From: an uncultured Hyphomicrobiales bacterium | Lineage (GTDB): Bacteria > Pseudomonadota > Alphaproteobacteria > Rhizobiales > Beijerinckiaceae | Reading direction: 5' to 3' | Assembly: GCA_903932535.1 (NCBI GenBank) | Contig: CAIZGR010000865.1 | Span: 1-35,640 of the forward strand | DNA: 35,640 nucleotides | In this document: in pieces, positions 27,204 through 35,314 of the stretch | Layout: each line of letters opens with the position of its first letter | Numbering within the stretch: position 1 is the first letter of the stretch | Position numbers and translations under genes: made by a program | Notes under the pieces: generated by a model | Databases searched by the model: none | What the model was told of the DNA's origin: nothing | What the model saw: the letters and a program-made list of their open reading frames with translations, nothing else

Positions 27204-28342
27204 GGACCACGATGAGCCAAGTCGCGCTGTCGATCCAGGGGGTCGACAAGATCTATCGGCGCCGGGGCCGCCCGCCGGTTCACGCCGTCAGGACGCTCGA
27301 CATGCAGGTCGGGTCGGGCGAGATCGTCGCGCTGCTCGGGTCCTCGGGCTGCGGCAAGACTTCGACCCTGCGCATGATCGCCGGCTTCGAGGACGTGACC
27401 AGCGGCTCCATCACGCTCGCCGGCCGCCGCATCGACCGGCTCGAGCCGGCAAGCCGCGGCGTCACGATGGCCTTCGAGGGCTATTCGCTCTATCCGCCGC
27501 TGACGGTGCGCGACAACATCGCCTTCGCGCTGAAGAGCGCCCGCCTTCCGGCGCGGGAGGTCGACAAGACGGTCGAGGACATGGCGCGGCTCGTCGACAT
27601 CGAGCCCATCCTCGACCGCTATCCGTCGTCGATTTCCGGCGGCCAGCAGCAGCGCGCCTCGCTCGCTCGCGCCCTCGCCCGCCGCGCCGACCTCTATCTG
27701 CTCGACGAGCCGATGGGTCAGCTCGAGCCGCAGTTGCGCGCCATCCTGCGCGGCCGGCTCAAGAATCTCCTGGTCGAGCGCGGGATGACGTCCATTTTCG
27801 TCACCCACGACCAGACCGAGGCCAACGCCCTCGCCGACCGGATCGCCGTCATGGAGGGCGGAATCCTCCAGCAGTTCGCCGACCCGAAAACGCTGCGCGA
27901 GCGGCCCGCGAACCTGTTCGTGGCGACCTTCGTCGGCGAGCCGCCGATGAACGTCTTCGCTGCGACCGTCGCCGTCGGGGACCGGGTGTCGTTCGCGGTC
28001 GACGACGGGCCGGTCTTCTCGTTCTCGTCGAACGAGCTGCCGCTGGACGTGCGCGACGCGATCGGCGGGCGAAAGCGCGCCACCATCGGCGTCCGCCCGC
28101 ACGCCGTCCGGCTCGGCGCGGGACCCAACGAGGCGCGCGTCGTCTCCAATCAATGGCTCGGCGATCAGAGCCACCTCGCCATGGACGTCGCCGGCAAGCT
28201 GATGGTCGCCGTCTCGCATGCGCGAATCGCCGCCAGAAGCGGCGACCTCGTCGCGTTCCGGGTCGGGGCCGCCGATCTTCACATCTTCGACAGCGACACC
28301 GGAGCGGCCGTCTCGCACGGGCTCGCGCCGGCTTGCGGCTGA
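27200..28342 (+). CDS. ABC ATPase 2 (partner, catalytic Glu and switch His intact)
   Basis: A 380-residue ATPase. Walker A GSSGCGKT is at 43-50, signature ISGGQ at 141-145, Walker B LYLLDEP with E166, and switch H199 in FVTHDQ. Here the Q-loop is altered: MAFEGYSLYPP has Glu at 89 instead of Gln, and the D-loop is LEPQ instead of LDAK. These changes do not occur in ATPase 1, so each subunit seems to keep what the other lost. It overlaps ATPase 1 by 4 bp if the upstream in-frame start (27200) is used; ATG 27212, with AGGA just before it, is the more likely start. A regulatory C-terminal domain (about 240-380) follows. Confidence 0.92.
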   Translation: MRTTMSQVALSIQGVDKIYRRRGRPPVHAVRTLDMQVGSGEIVALLGSSGCGKTSTLRMIAGFEDVTSGSITLAGRRIDRLEPASRGVTMAFEGYSLYPPLTVRDNIAFALKSARLPAREVDKTVEDMARLVDIEPILDRYPSSISGGQQQRASLARALARRADLYLLDEPMGQLEPQLRAILRGRLKNLLVERGMTSIFVTHDQTEANALADRIAVMEGGILQQFADPKTLRERPANLFVATFVGEPPMNVFAATVAVGDRVSFAVDDGPVFSFSSNELPLDVRDAIGGRKRATIGVRPHAVRLGAGPNEARVVSNQWLGDQSHLAMDVAGKLMVAVSHARIAARSGDLVAFRVGAADLHIFDSDTGAAVSHGLAPACG

Positions 28343-28354
28343 AAGGAGGACGCC

Positions 28355-29917
28355 ATGGCGCGCGACATCCTGATCGGCGTCGACGCCGGGACCTCGGTGA
28401 TGAAGGCGGTCGCCTTCTCGCTCGAGGGCGAGGAGATCGCCGTCGCCGCGCGGCCGAACGCCTATGACAGCCTGGGCGCCGGCATGGTCGAGCAAGACAT
28501 GGAGCGCACTTGGCGCGACTGCGCGGCGACGATCGCGGAACTCGCCGAGCGCATTCCCGATCTTCGCGCCCGGGTCGCTGCGGTCGCGATCACGGCGCAG
28601 GGCGACGGCTGCTGGCTCGTCGACCGCGACGGCGCGCCGGTCGGGGGCGGACTGCTCTGGCTCGACTCGCGCGCCGCCGCCATCGCCGCGGAGCACGCAA
28701 AGAGCGCCGCCTATCCGCGGCACTACGAACTGACCGGCTCGGGCGTCAACGCCTGCATGGCCTCGTCGCAGCTCGCCTGGATGAAGCGCCATCAGCCGGA
28801 GCGGCTTGCAAAGGCCGCGACCTGCTTCCATTGCAAGGACTGGCTGTTCTTCCGCCTGACCGGCGAGCGCGCCGCCGATCCGTCCGAGGCGGTGTTCACC
28901 TTCGGCGACTTCCGCACCCGCGCCTACGATCGCACGATCCTCGAAGGCATGGGCATCGAGGATTGCGAGCGTCTGCTGCCGCCGATCCTGGACGGCGCGC
29001 GCGAGAGCCGGCCGCTGAGCGCCCTGGCCGCCGCGGCGACGGGACTGCCCGAAGGCGTGCCCGTGGTGCTCGGCTACGTCGACGTCGCCTGCACGGCGCT
29101 CGGCGGCGGACTGTACGACCGCAGCGGAGAGGTCGGATTCTCGGTCTTCGGCTCGACCGGCATGCATATGCGTTTTGCCCCGGCCGCAGCCGACGTGCGG
29201 CTCAACGAGGCCCGCTCGGGCTACACGATGTGCTTCCCGGTCGAGAATTCCTGCGCCTCGATGCAATCGAACATGGCGGCGACCATCAACATCGATTGGG
29301 CGCTGGACCTCGTGTGCGAAGCCGCTCGGCTCGCCGGCGCGGAAACGTCCCGGAAGGCTCTGCTCTCCGGGCTCGACGCGCAAATTCTCGCGGCGCCCCC
29401 CGGACAGGCGATCTTCCACCCATACATTCTCGAGGCGGGCGAGCGCGGCCCGTTTCTCGACGCCAACGCGCGCGCCCAGTTCAGCGGCCTCTCGACCCGG
29501 ACCAGCCTCGCCGGCCTCATCCGCTCGATTTATGAAGGGCTCGCGTTCGCGGCGCTGGATTGCTACGCGACCGAGGGCGCGACGCCGAAGGAAATCCGAA
29601 TCGGCGGCGGCGCAGCGCGCTCGGGCGCCTTGCGGGTCCTCGTCGCCTCGGCGCTGGGCTCGCCGGTGCGGGTGCTGACGCGCGAAGAACTCGGCGCCGC
29701 CGGGGCCGCCATGATGGCCGCCGCCTGCATCGGCGCCTGCGACAGCGTCGCGGCTTGCGCCGAGCGGTGGGTCACGCCGTCGCTCGGTCCTTCCACGCCG
29801 CCGGACCCGGCGCTCGCGGAGGCGTATGCGCGCCTTTTTCCGATCTACAGGACGATACGCACGGCGATGCCGCCGATGTGGAGCGCGCTGGCGAACGCGC
29901 GACGAGAGGAACGTTGA
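28355..29917 (+). CDS. FGGY-family carbohydrate kinase, erythritol kinase (EryA)-like
   Basis: A 520-residue kinase that phosphorylates a polyol or sugar with ATP. The first phosphate loop is GVDAGTSVMKAVAF near 8-21; VAITAQGDGCW, GYVDVACTALGGG, FGSTGMHM, MQSNMAATINIDWAL, HPYILEAGERGPF and the C-terminal GAAGAAMMAA are all present. As remembered, several of these are close to Brucella EryA, whose length (about 519) also matches, so a tetritol or related polyol is the first guess. AAGGAGG precedes the ATG, 12 bp after ATPase 2. The stop overlaps the start of the next gene by one base (TGATG). Substrate identity is inferred. Confidence 0.92.
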   Translation: MARDILIGVDAGTSVMKAVAFSLEGEEIAVAARPNAYDSLGAGMVEQDMERTWRDCAATIAELAERIPDLRARVAAVAITAQGDGCWLVDRDGAPVGGGLLWLDSRAAAIAAEHAKSAAYPRHYELTGSGVNACMASSQLAWMKRHQPERLAKAATCFHCKDWLFFRLTGERAADPSEAVFTFGDFRTRAYDRTILEGMGIEDCERLLPPILDGARESRPLSALAAAATGLPEGVPVVLGYVDVACTALGGGLYDRSGEVGFSVFGSTGMHMRFAPAAADVRLNEARSGYTMCFPVENSCASMQSNMAATINIDWALDLVCEAARLAGAETSRKALLSGLDAQILAAPPGQAIFHPYILEAGERGPFLDANARAQFSGLSTRTSLAGLIRSIYEGLAFAALDCYATEGATPKEIRIGGGAARSGALRVLVASALGSPVRVLTREELGAAGAAMMAAACIGACDSVAACAERWVTPSLGPSTPPDPALAEAYARLFPIYRTIRTAMPPMWSALANARREER

Positions 29918-30975
29918 TGACAGGACGCGACGCAGACCCCGTGAAGATGGCGATCATCGGCGACCGATTCATGCTGCCCTCGATGTTCGAGACCGCGATC
30001 CGCAAGCGATGCGCGTCGGCGCTCGACATCGCGACGTTCGAGCTGCCGTGGCCCGACGAGCCCATGCTGCACGGCTACGCCGTTCCCGGCATGGAGGGGC
30101 TCAAGGAATATCAGGGCGACGCGGACCAGATCATCGGCTGGGTCGGAGACGCGGAAATCGTCGTCACCCATTTGGCGCCGTTCTCGGCGACCATGCTGGA
30201 CCGGCTGCCGAAGCTGAAGGTCATCGCCGTCTCTCGCGGCGGTCCGGTCAACATCGACATGGCCGCGGCGCGCGCGCGCGGCGTTCTGGTGGTCAACAGC
30301 CCCGGCCGCAACGCCTCCGCGGTCGCCGAGTTCACGATCGGCGCGATCCTCGCGGAGACCCGGCTCATCACCCGCGGCCACGACGCCTTGCGCAACGGGG
30401 TGTGGCGCGGCGACCTTTATCGCGCCGACCTGACCGGCGACGAGATCTCGCAAATGACGATCGGCGTCATCGGCTACGGACATGTGGGGACGAAGGTCGT
30501 GCGCCTGCTCGAGGCTTTCGGCGCGCGCATCCTGGTCGCGGACCCTTACGTTCAGCTTTCGGCCGAGGACGTCCGCGACGGGGTGGAGCTGGTCGGCCTC
30601 GATCAGCTCCTGCGCGAGCGCGACGTCGTCACGCTTCATGCCCGCGTGACGGACGAGACGCGCGGCTTCATCGGCCGCGAGCAGTTCGCCGCCATGCGCG
30701 AGGGCGCTTATTTCATCAACACCGCCCGCGGACCGATGGTCGACTACGACGCCCTGACCGAGGCCCTGAGGTCCGGCCGGCTGCGCGGCGCGATGCTCGA
30801 GACGTTTGCGGTCGAGCCGGCGCCTGCCGACCTCGAGCTGTTGCGGCTCGAGAACGTGACCCTGACGCCGCACATCGCGGGCGCTTCGCTCAAGACCGTC
30901 CGCGTCGCCGCCGACTCGGCCGCGGAAGAAGTGCGCCGCTATCTCGCGGGCGAGGGGCCGCTCAATCCGTGCTGA
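29917..30975 (+). CDS. D-isomer-specific 2-hydroxyacid dehydrogenase
   Basis: A 352-residue NAD(P)-dependent dehydrogenase of the phosphoglycerate/glyoxylate reductase family. The Rossmann motif GYGHVG is at 186-191, and D209 in VADP suggests NAD preference. Catalytic residues are R271 (NTARG), E300 (AVEPAP) and H319 (LTPHIAG), matching R240, E269 and H292 of PGDH. The start at 29917 overlaps the kinase stop by one base and has GAGAGGA upstream. In an aldolase pathway it might handle glycolate/glyoxylate or a sugar acid; no such gene belongs to the classical erythritol route. The long N-terminal part (1-110) is typical of the family. Confidence 0.92.
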   Translation: MTGRDADPVKMAIIGDRFMLPSMFETAIRKRCASALDIATFELPWPDEPMLHGYAVPGMEGLKEYQGDADQIIGWVGDAEIVVTHLAPFSATMLDRLPKLKVIAVSRGGPVNIDMAAARARGVLVVNSPGRNASAVAEFTIGAILAETRLITRGHDALRNGVWRGDLYRADLTGDEISQMTIGVIGYGHVGTKVVRLLEAFGARILVADPYVQLSAEDVRDGVELVGLDQLLRERDVVTLHARVTDETRGFIGREQFAAMREGAYFINTARGPMVDYDALTEALRSGRLRGAMLETFAVEPAPADLELLRLENVTLTPHIAGASLKTVRVAADSAAEEVRRYLAGEGPLNPC

Positions 30976-31004
30976 AAGCGGGCGGCGAAAAAGGGGGCGA
31001 CACG

Positions 31005-32498
31005 ATGACGGACCTGGGGAGCTTCGACCTCGTCATCGTCGGCGGCGGCGTCAACGGCGCCGGAATCGCGCGCGACGCGCAGGGCCGCGGCCTTTCGACC
31101 CTTCTCGTCGAGAAGGACGATCTCGCGCAGGGCACGTCGTCCCGTTCGGGCAAGCTCGTCCACGGCGGCCTGCGCTACCTCGAATATTACGAATTCCGCC
31201 TCGTGCGCGAGGCGCTGATCGAGCGCGAGGTGCTGCTCGCCGCCGCCCCGCACATCATATGGCCGATGCGCTTCGTGCTGCCGCACAGCCCGGAGCAGCG
31301 GCCGGCGTGGGTCATCCGCACGGGCCTCTTTCTTTACGACCATCTCGGCGGACGCAAGGTTCTGCCGCCGACCCGGTCGATCGACCTCCGGCGCGATCCC
31401 GAAGGCGCCCCGATCCGCAAGGCCTATTCCCGCGGGTTCGAATATTCGGACTGCTGGGTCGACGACGCGCGCCTCGTCGTGCTCAACGCCCTCGACGCGA
31501 ACGCGCGCGGCGGACGGGTAATGACGCGCACGCCCCTCGTCTCGGCGCGTCGCGACAGCGGCGGCTGGGCGGTTGCGCTCGGCGGCGGCGCGAAGGCGCG
31601 CGCGCGCGCCCTCGTCAACGCCGGCGGGCCCTGGGTCGGGGACGTGCTCAGCGCCGCGGGCGCGAACTCGTCCAAGAATGTCCGTCTGGTCAAGGGCTCG
31701 CATATCGTCACGCGCAAGTTCTGGCCGGGCGAGCAGGCCTATCTTTTGCAGAACGCCGACAAGCGGGTGATCTTCGTGAACCCCTACGCGGGCGATCTGG
31801 CGCTCATCGGCACGACGGACATTCCGTTCTCCGGCCGCGCCGAGGACGTCGCGATCGACGAGGACGAGATCGGCTATCTTCTCGGCGTCCTCGACCGCTA
31901 TTTTGTCGATGCGCCGAAGCGCGGCGACGTGCTGCACAGCTTCTCCGGCGTTCGGCCGCTGTTCGACGACGCGGCCGACAGCGCGAGCGCGGTGACGCGC
32001 GACTACGTGTTCGATCTCGACGCCCCCTCGGGCGCCGCGCCGCTGCTGTCCATCTTCGGCGGCAAGATCACGACGTACCGCCGGCTCGCCGAGCAGGCGC
32101 TCGACAAGCTGAAGCCGTTTCTGCCGCATATGACCGCATCGTGGACCGACAAGGCGTCGCTGCCGGGCGGCGACCTCGGCGCGCCGAGTTTCGACGCCTT
32201 CGTCGCGGCGCTTCGCCGTCGGCGTCCCTGGCTCCCCGAGGCCTTGGCGCTCGGCTATGCGCGGCGCTACGGATCGCGCGTCGACGCCATGCTTTCCGAC
32301 GCCGCCTCGGTTGCGGATCTCGGCCGCGCCTTCGGCGGGGACCTGTTCGAGCGCGAGGCGCGTTTCCTCGCCGAGCGCGAATGGGCGCGGACCGCCGAGG
32401 ACGTGCTCGAGCGGCGCACCAAGGCGTATCTCCACATGAGCGCCGACGAGCGGGCCGCGTTCGAGGCCTGGTTCGCCGCCGCGAGGATCGCGACATGA
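31005..32498 (+). CDS. FAD-dependent polyol-phosphate dehydrogenase, GlpD/EryB-like
   Basis: A 497-residue flavoprotein that should oxidise a polyol phosphate to a ketose phosphate and feed electrons to quinone at the membrane face. The FAD-binding motif VIVGGGVNGAGIARD starts at 10, followed by GTSSRSGKLVHGGLRYLEY, the GlpD/EryB signature. The central SFSGVRPLFDD and IFGGKITTYRRLAEQ match glycerol-3-phosphate dehydrogenases. The C-terminal domain ends in an all-helical cap. AAGGGGG precedes ATG 31005. The stop overlaps the aldolase start (ATGA). Beside an EryA-like kinase, an EryB-like role (erythritol-phosphate dehydrogenase) is as likely as glycerol-3-phosphate oxidation. Confidence 0.92.
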   Translation: MTDLGSFDLVIVGGGVNGAGIARDAQGRGLSTLLVEKDDLAQGTSSRSGKLVHGGLRYLEYYEFRLVREALIEREVLLAAAPHIIWPMRFVLPHSPEQRPAWVIRTGLFLYDHLGGRKVLPPTRSIDLRRDPEGAPIRKAYSRGFEYSDCWVDDARLVVLNALDANARGGRVMTRTPLVSARRDSGGWAVALGGGAKARARALVNAGGPWVGDVLSAAGANSSKNVRLVKGSHIVTRKFWPGEQAYLLQNADKRVIFVNPYAGDLALIGTTDIPFSGRAEDVAIDEDEIGYLLGVLDRYFVDAPKRGDVLHSFSGVRPLFDDAADSASAVTRDYVFDLDAPSGAAPLLSIFGGKITTYRRLAEQALDKLKPFLPHMTASWTDKASLPGGDLGAPSFDAFVAALRRRRPWLPEALALGYARRYGSRVDAMLSDAASVADLGRAFGGDLFEREARFLAEREWARTAEDVLERRTKAYLHMSADERAAFEAWFAAARIAT

Positions 32499-33520
32499 AC
32501 GACGAAGCGGAATTTCACGCGCTCGCGGTCTTCTCCGCGGCGATCGGCGCCGATCCGGCCCGCGTGCAGGGCGCCGGCGGCAACACGTCGCTGAAGCGGG
32601 ACGGCGCGATGCGCATCAAGGCGTCCGGAACCTGGCTCGCCGACGCCGAGAAGCGACCGATCTTCGCAGCGGTCGGGCTCGCCCCGCTTCTCGCCGCGCT
32701 CGCGGCCGGCGATCCCGCGGTCGAGCGCGCGGGCGCCTTCGTCGACGCAACGCTGAACCCGCCGGCTTTGCGGCCCTCGATCGAGACCTGCCTGCATGCG
32801 CTGATCGCCGCGCCGGTCGTCGCGCATGTCCACTGCGTCGACACGATCGCGCTTGCGGTCCGGCGCGACGCGGAAGCGCGCATCGGCGAACGCCTCGCCG
32901 GGCTCGGCGACGTCGTGTGGGCGCATGTTCCTTATGCGCGTCCGGGCCTGCCGCTCGCGCAGGCGCTGGCGCACGTGCTGAAGCCCGGTCTGAATGTCGC
33001 GACCCTCGCCAACCACGGGCTCGTCGTCGCCGGCGCCAGCGTCGCCGAGGTCGAGGCTCGGCTCGGGCGGGTCTGCGCCGCGCTGGCCGCGGCGAGGCAG
33101 CCGGCGCCGCCGCCGGACCTCGTCCGGCTGGCGCGAATTGTGGAGGGGTCGCCTTATCGTCTCCCCGCCGAGGAGGAGGCGCATGCGGTCGCGACGGTCC
33201 CGGAGAATCTGGCGTTCGCCCGGCAAGGCACGCTCTATCCGGATCACATCGTGTTTCTCGGATCGGGAATCGTGGAGGCTGAGGCGCCCCCGCCCGATAC
33301 GGGTCCGCCGATGCTGGTGATTCCCGGGCTCGGCGTCGTGCTGCGCAAGGATTGCACTCCCGGCGCCGACGCGATGGCGCGCTGTCTCGCCGAGGTCGTC
33401 GCCCGCATCCCGGCCGGCGCGGAGATTGCGCCGCTCCGCCCAGAGGACGAATATGCGCTGACCCACTGGGAGGCCGAGCGTTTCCGCCAGACGCTCGGCG
33501 CGGCGAGGGCCGCCCCGTGA
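32495..33520 (+). CDS. Class II aldolase/adducin-family protein 2
   Basis: A 341-residue aldolase of the RhaD/class II type, with GAGGNTSLK near the N-terminus as the phosphate loop. Zinc ligands are probably the two His of AHVHCVDTIAL and the His of LANHGLVV; the acid residue is E in RPSIETCLHA. A C-terminal extension of about 120 residues with a second domain distinguishes it from the 247-residue aldolase at 20777. ATG overlaps the flavoprotein stop and the next gene's GTG overlaps its stop, so it is translationally coupled on both sides. It likely cleaves a ketose-1-phosphate to DHAP and an aldehyde; substrate inferred. Confidence 0.9.
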   Translation: MNDEAEFHALAVFSAAIGADPARVQGAGGNTSLKRDGAMRIKASGTWLADAEKRPIFAAVGLAPLLAALAAGDPAVERAGAFVDATLNPPALRPSIETCLHALIAAPVVAHVHCVDTIALAVRRDAEARIGERLAGLGDVVWAHVPYARPGLPLAQALAHVLKPGLNVATLANHGLVVAGASVAEVEARLGRVCAALAAARQPAPPPDLVRLARIVEGSPYRLPAEEEAHAVATVPENLAFARQGTLYPDHIVFLGSGIVEAEAPPPDTGPPMLVIPGLGVVLRKDCTPGADAMARCLAEVVARIPAGAEIAPLRPEDEYALTHWEAERFRQTLGAARAAP

Positions 33521-34794
33521 GCCGCGCCCGCGCGGTCGGCGTGGACATCGGCACCAGCGGCGTGCGCGCCTCGGCGCTCGCCGGCGACGGCGCCGTCGTC
33601 GGCCGCGCCTCGGCGGCAATGGCGACTTTCGGCGACCCGCGCGCGCCGGAGGCTTGGCGCAGCGCGTTCGAGGCGGCGCTCGGCGGACTCGCGCGCGCCT
33701 GCGACCTGTCGAGCGTCGCAGCGGTCGCCGTCGACGGCACCTCGGGGACCGTGCTGGCGGTCGACGCGGACGGAACGCCGATCGGGCCGGCGAGCATGTA
33801 TGACGAGCCGTGTCCGGACGCGGCGATCGTCGCCGCCGTCGATGCCGCAGCGCCGCAGGCGAGCGCCGCGCGCGGGCGCACGTCCGGCCTCGCGCGCGTG
33901 CTGCTGATGCAGGGCCGCCCGGGGGTGCGGCAGGTGCTGCATCAGGCGGACTGGATTGCAGGACTGCTCAGCGGTCGCTTCGGCGTCTCGGACGCCAACA
34001 ATGCGCTCAAGACCGGCTACGACCCCGTGGCCGAACGCTGGCCAGACTGGATCGTGCGCGCCGGGGCCGATTGCGCCAAACTGCCCGTGGTGAAGCGCCC
34101 CGGCGAGCCGATCGGCGCGGTCGGCCCGCACGGCGTCGCGCTCGGTCTGCCGCCGAGCGCGATCGTCTGCGCCGGCACGACCGACGGCTGCGCGTCCTTC
34201 CTTGCGACCGGCGCGGCCGAGACCGGCGACGGAGTCACGGCGCTCGGCTCGACGCTGGTCGTCAAACTGCTGTGCGACCATCCGATTTCGGCGCCGCAGT
34301 ACGGGATCTACAGCCATCGCATCGGCGACCGATGGCTCGCCGGCGGCGCCTCCAACGCCGGCGGGCGCGTGATCGCGCATCTGTTCCCCAAAGAGCGGCT
34401 CGACGTCCTCACCGCGGCGTTGAAGCCCGACGAACCGACCGGGCTTCACTACTATCCGCTGCTCGCGCCGGGCGAGCGGTTTCCGATCGCCGATCCGGCG
34501 CTCCCGCCGCGGTTGGGGCCGCGCCCGGCGGACGAAGCCCGCTTCTTCCAGGCCGTGCTGGAAGGCCTCGCCGAGGTGGAAGCGCTGGGGTACAGCCGGC
34601 TCGCCGAGCTCGGCGCGCCTCCGCTGCTTTCGATCCGCACGGTCGGCGGCGGCGCGTCCAACGCCGGCTGGACGCGCATTCGCCAGCGCATCACGGGCGC
34701 GCGCATGCTGCCGGCGCTGTCGGAAGACGCCTGCGACGGCGTCGCGCGCCTAGCCTTGAAGAGCCTGCCCGGCCCGAGCGGCCGACGAAACTGA
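33517..34794 (+). CDS. Short FGGY kinase, D-ribulose kinase-like
   Basis: A 425-residue FGGY kinase, shorter than the usual 480-520. Motifs: VGVDIGTSGVRASAL near 7-21, AGTTDGCASF in the middle, ALGSTLVVKLL, and a C-terminal VGGGASNAGWTRIRQRI. Length and sequence style are close to the cyanobacterial sePSK/plant XK-1 group, which phosphorylate D-ribulose. It starts with GTG, sharing GTGA with the stop of the aldolase before it. Kinase plus aldolase in this close coupling recalls RhaB/RhaD or FucK/FucA, in which the kinase makes a ketose-1-phosphate for the aldolase. It is the last gene of the island, 20 bp from convergent arsR. Confidence 0.9.
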   Translation: MSRARAVGVDIGTSGVRASALAGDGAVVGRASAAMATFGDPRAPEAWRSAFEAALGGLARACDLSSVAAVAVDGTSGTVLAVDADGTPIGPASMYDEPCPDAAIVAAVDAAAPQASAARGRTSGLARVLLMQGRPGVRQVLHQADWIAGLLSGRFGVSDANNALKTGYDPVAERWPDWIVRAGADCAKLPVVKRPGEPIGAVGPHGVALGLPPSAIVCAGTTDGCASFLATGAAETGDGVTALGSTLVVKLLCDHPISAPQYGIYSHRIGDRWLAGGASNAGGRVIAHLFPKERLDVLTAALKPDEPTGLHYYPLLAPGERFPIADPALPPRLGPRPADEARFFQAVLEGLAEVEALGYSRLAELGAPPLLSIRTVGGGASNAGWTRIRQRITGARMLPALSEDACDGVARLALKSLPGPSGRRN

Positions 34795-34814
34795 CAGTCC
34801 GTCGCGCCCGCCGC

Positions 34815-35177
34815 TCAAGCGGCCGGCGAACGCTCGCCGCAGCAGAACGTGTCGTACAGCACGCCGATCACGGCGCGCACCTTGTCGTCGGCGATGCTGT
34901 AATGGATCGTCTTGCCGTCCCTGCGCGCCGCGACGAGACCTTCGAGCCGAAGCCGCGCCAGTTGCTGCGAGACGGTCGACTGGCGAAGCGACAGAAAGGC
35001 CTCGAGTTCGCCGACCGATTTCTCGCCTTCCAGTAGATTGCAGAGAATCATGAGCCGGGACTCGTGCGCGAGCGCCTTGAGGAACTCGCTCGCTTCCCGC
35101 GCGCGGTACGCCATCCGATCGACTTCCACGGCGTCTTGATGTTTGCTTTCTTTTGCCGGAGCCATGACGTCCATCAT
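34815..35177 (-). CDS. ArsR-family repressor, probable SqrR/BigR-type persulfide sensor
   Basis: A 120-residue winged-helix repressor (HTH about 55-80, SLRQSTVSQQLARLRLEGLV; wing AARRDGKTIHYSI). The metal-site Cys pair of classical ArsR is absent. Instead C46 (MILCNLL) and C112 (TFCCGE) lie 66 residues apart, the spacing of C41 and C107 in Rhodobacter SqrR, which form a polysulfide bridge when sulfide-derived persulfides appear. A neighbouring C113 is extra. Several starts are possible (35177, 35174, 35165); no strong ribosome site decides. It is convergent with the polyol island and most likely controls itself and genes beyond the window's right edge. Confidence 0.88.
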   Translation of the reverse strand: MMDVMAPAKESKHQDAVEVDRMAYRAREASEFLKALAHESRLMILCNLLEGEKSVGELEAFLSLRQSTVSQQLARLRLEGLVAARRDGKTIHYSIADDKVRAVIGVLYDTFCCGERSPAA

Positions 35178-35182
35178 ATCAT

Positions 35183-35215
35183 TTTCATATGTATGAATGT
35201 TCTATTATAACAGAA
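35183..35215 (-). promoter_or_regulatory. arsR promoter with BigR/SqrR-like operator
   Basis: Reading leftward, TATAAT (35209-35204) is a perfect -10 box inside a near-perfect 16-bp palindrome (35200-35215, one mismatched pair). A weak -35, TTGCCC, lies 15 bp upstream. Just downstream, across the expected transcript start, 35183-35198 reads TTTC-N8-GAAT on the plus strand, one base from the ATTC-N8-GAAT operator reported for SqrR. Auto-repression is therefore likely. Confidence 0.65.
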
Positions 35216-35314
35216 TTCGGCGCCGGGCAAACCTCTTTGCGCGCGATCTCGTTCGGCCCGCCACCGCGTCGACGAGGAGAGGAGGCCTCGCGGGACCAGA
35301 CTCCTCAATAATAA

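Noticed and set aside
26912..29419. 835-codon open frame on the minus strand
   Set aside because: Antisense to the ATPase and kinase genes, which have full motif sets; a by-product of high third-position GC.
21735..34794. Lsr-type autoinducer-2 uptake system
   Set aside because: SorC regulator plus FGGY kinase are shared with Lsr, but the importer is CUT1 type with two ATPases, and LsrF/LsrG homologues are absent.
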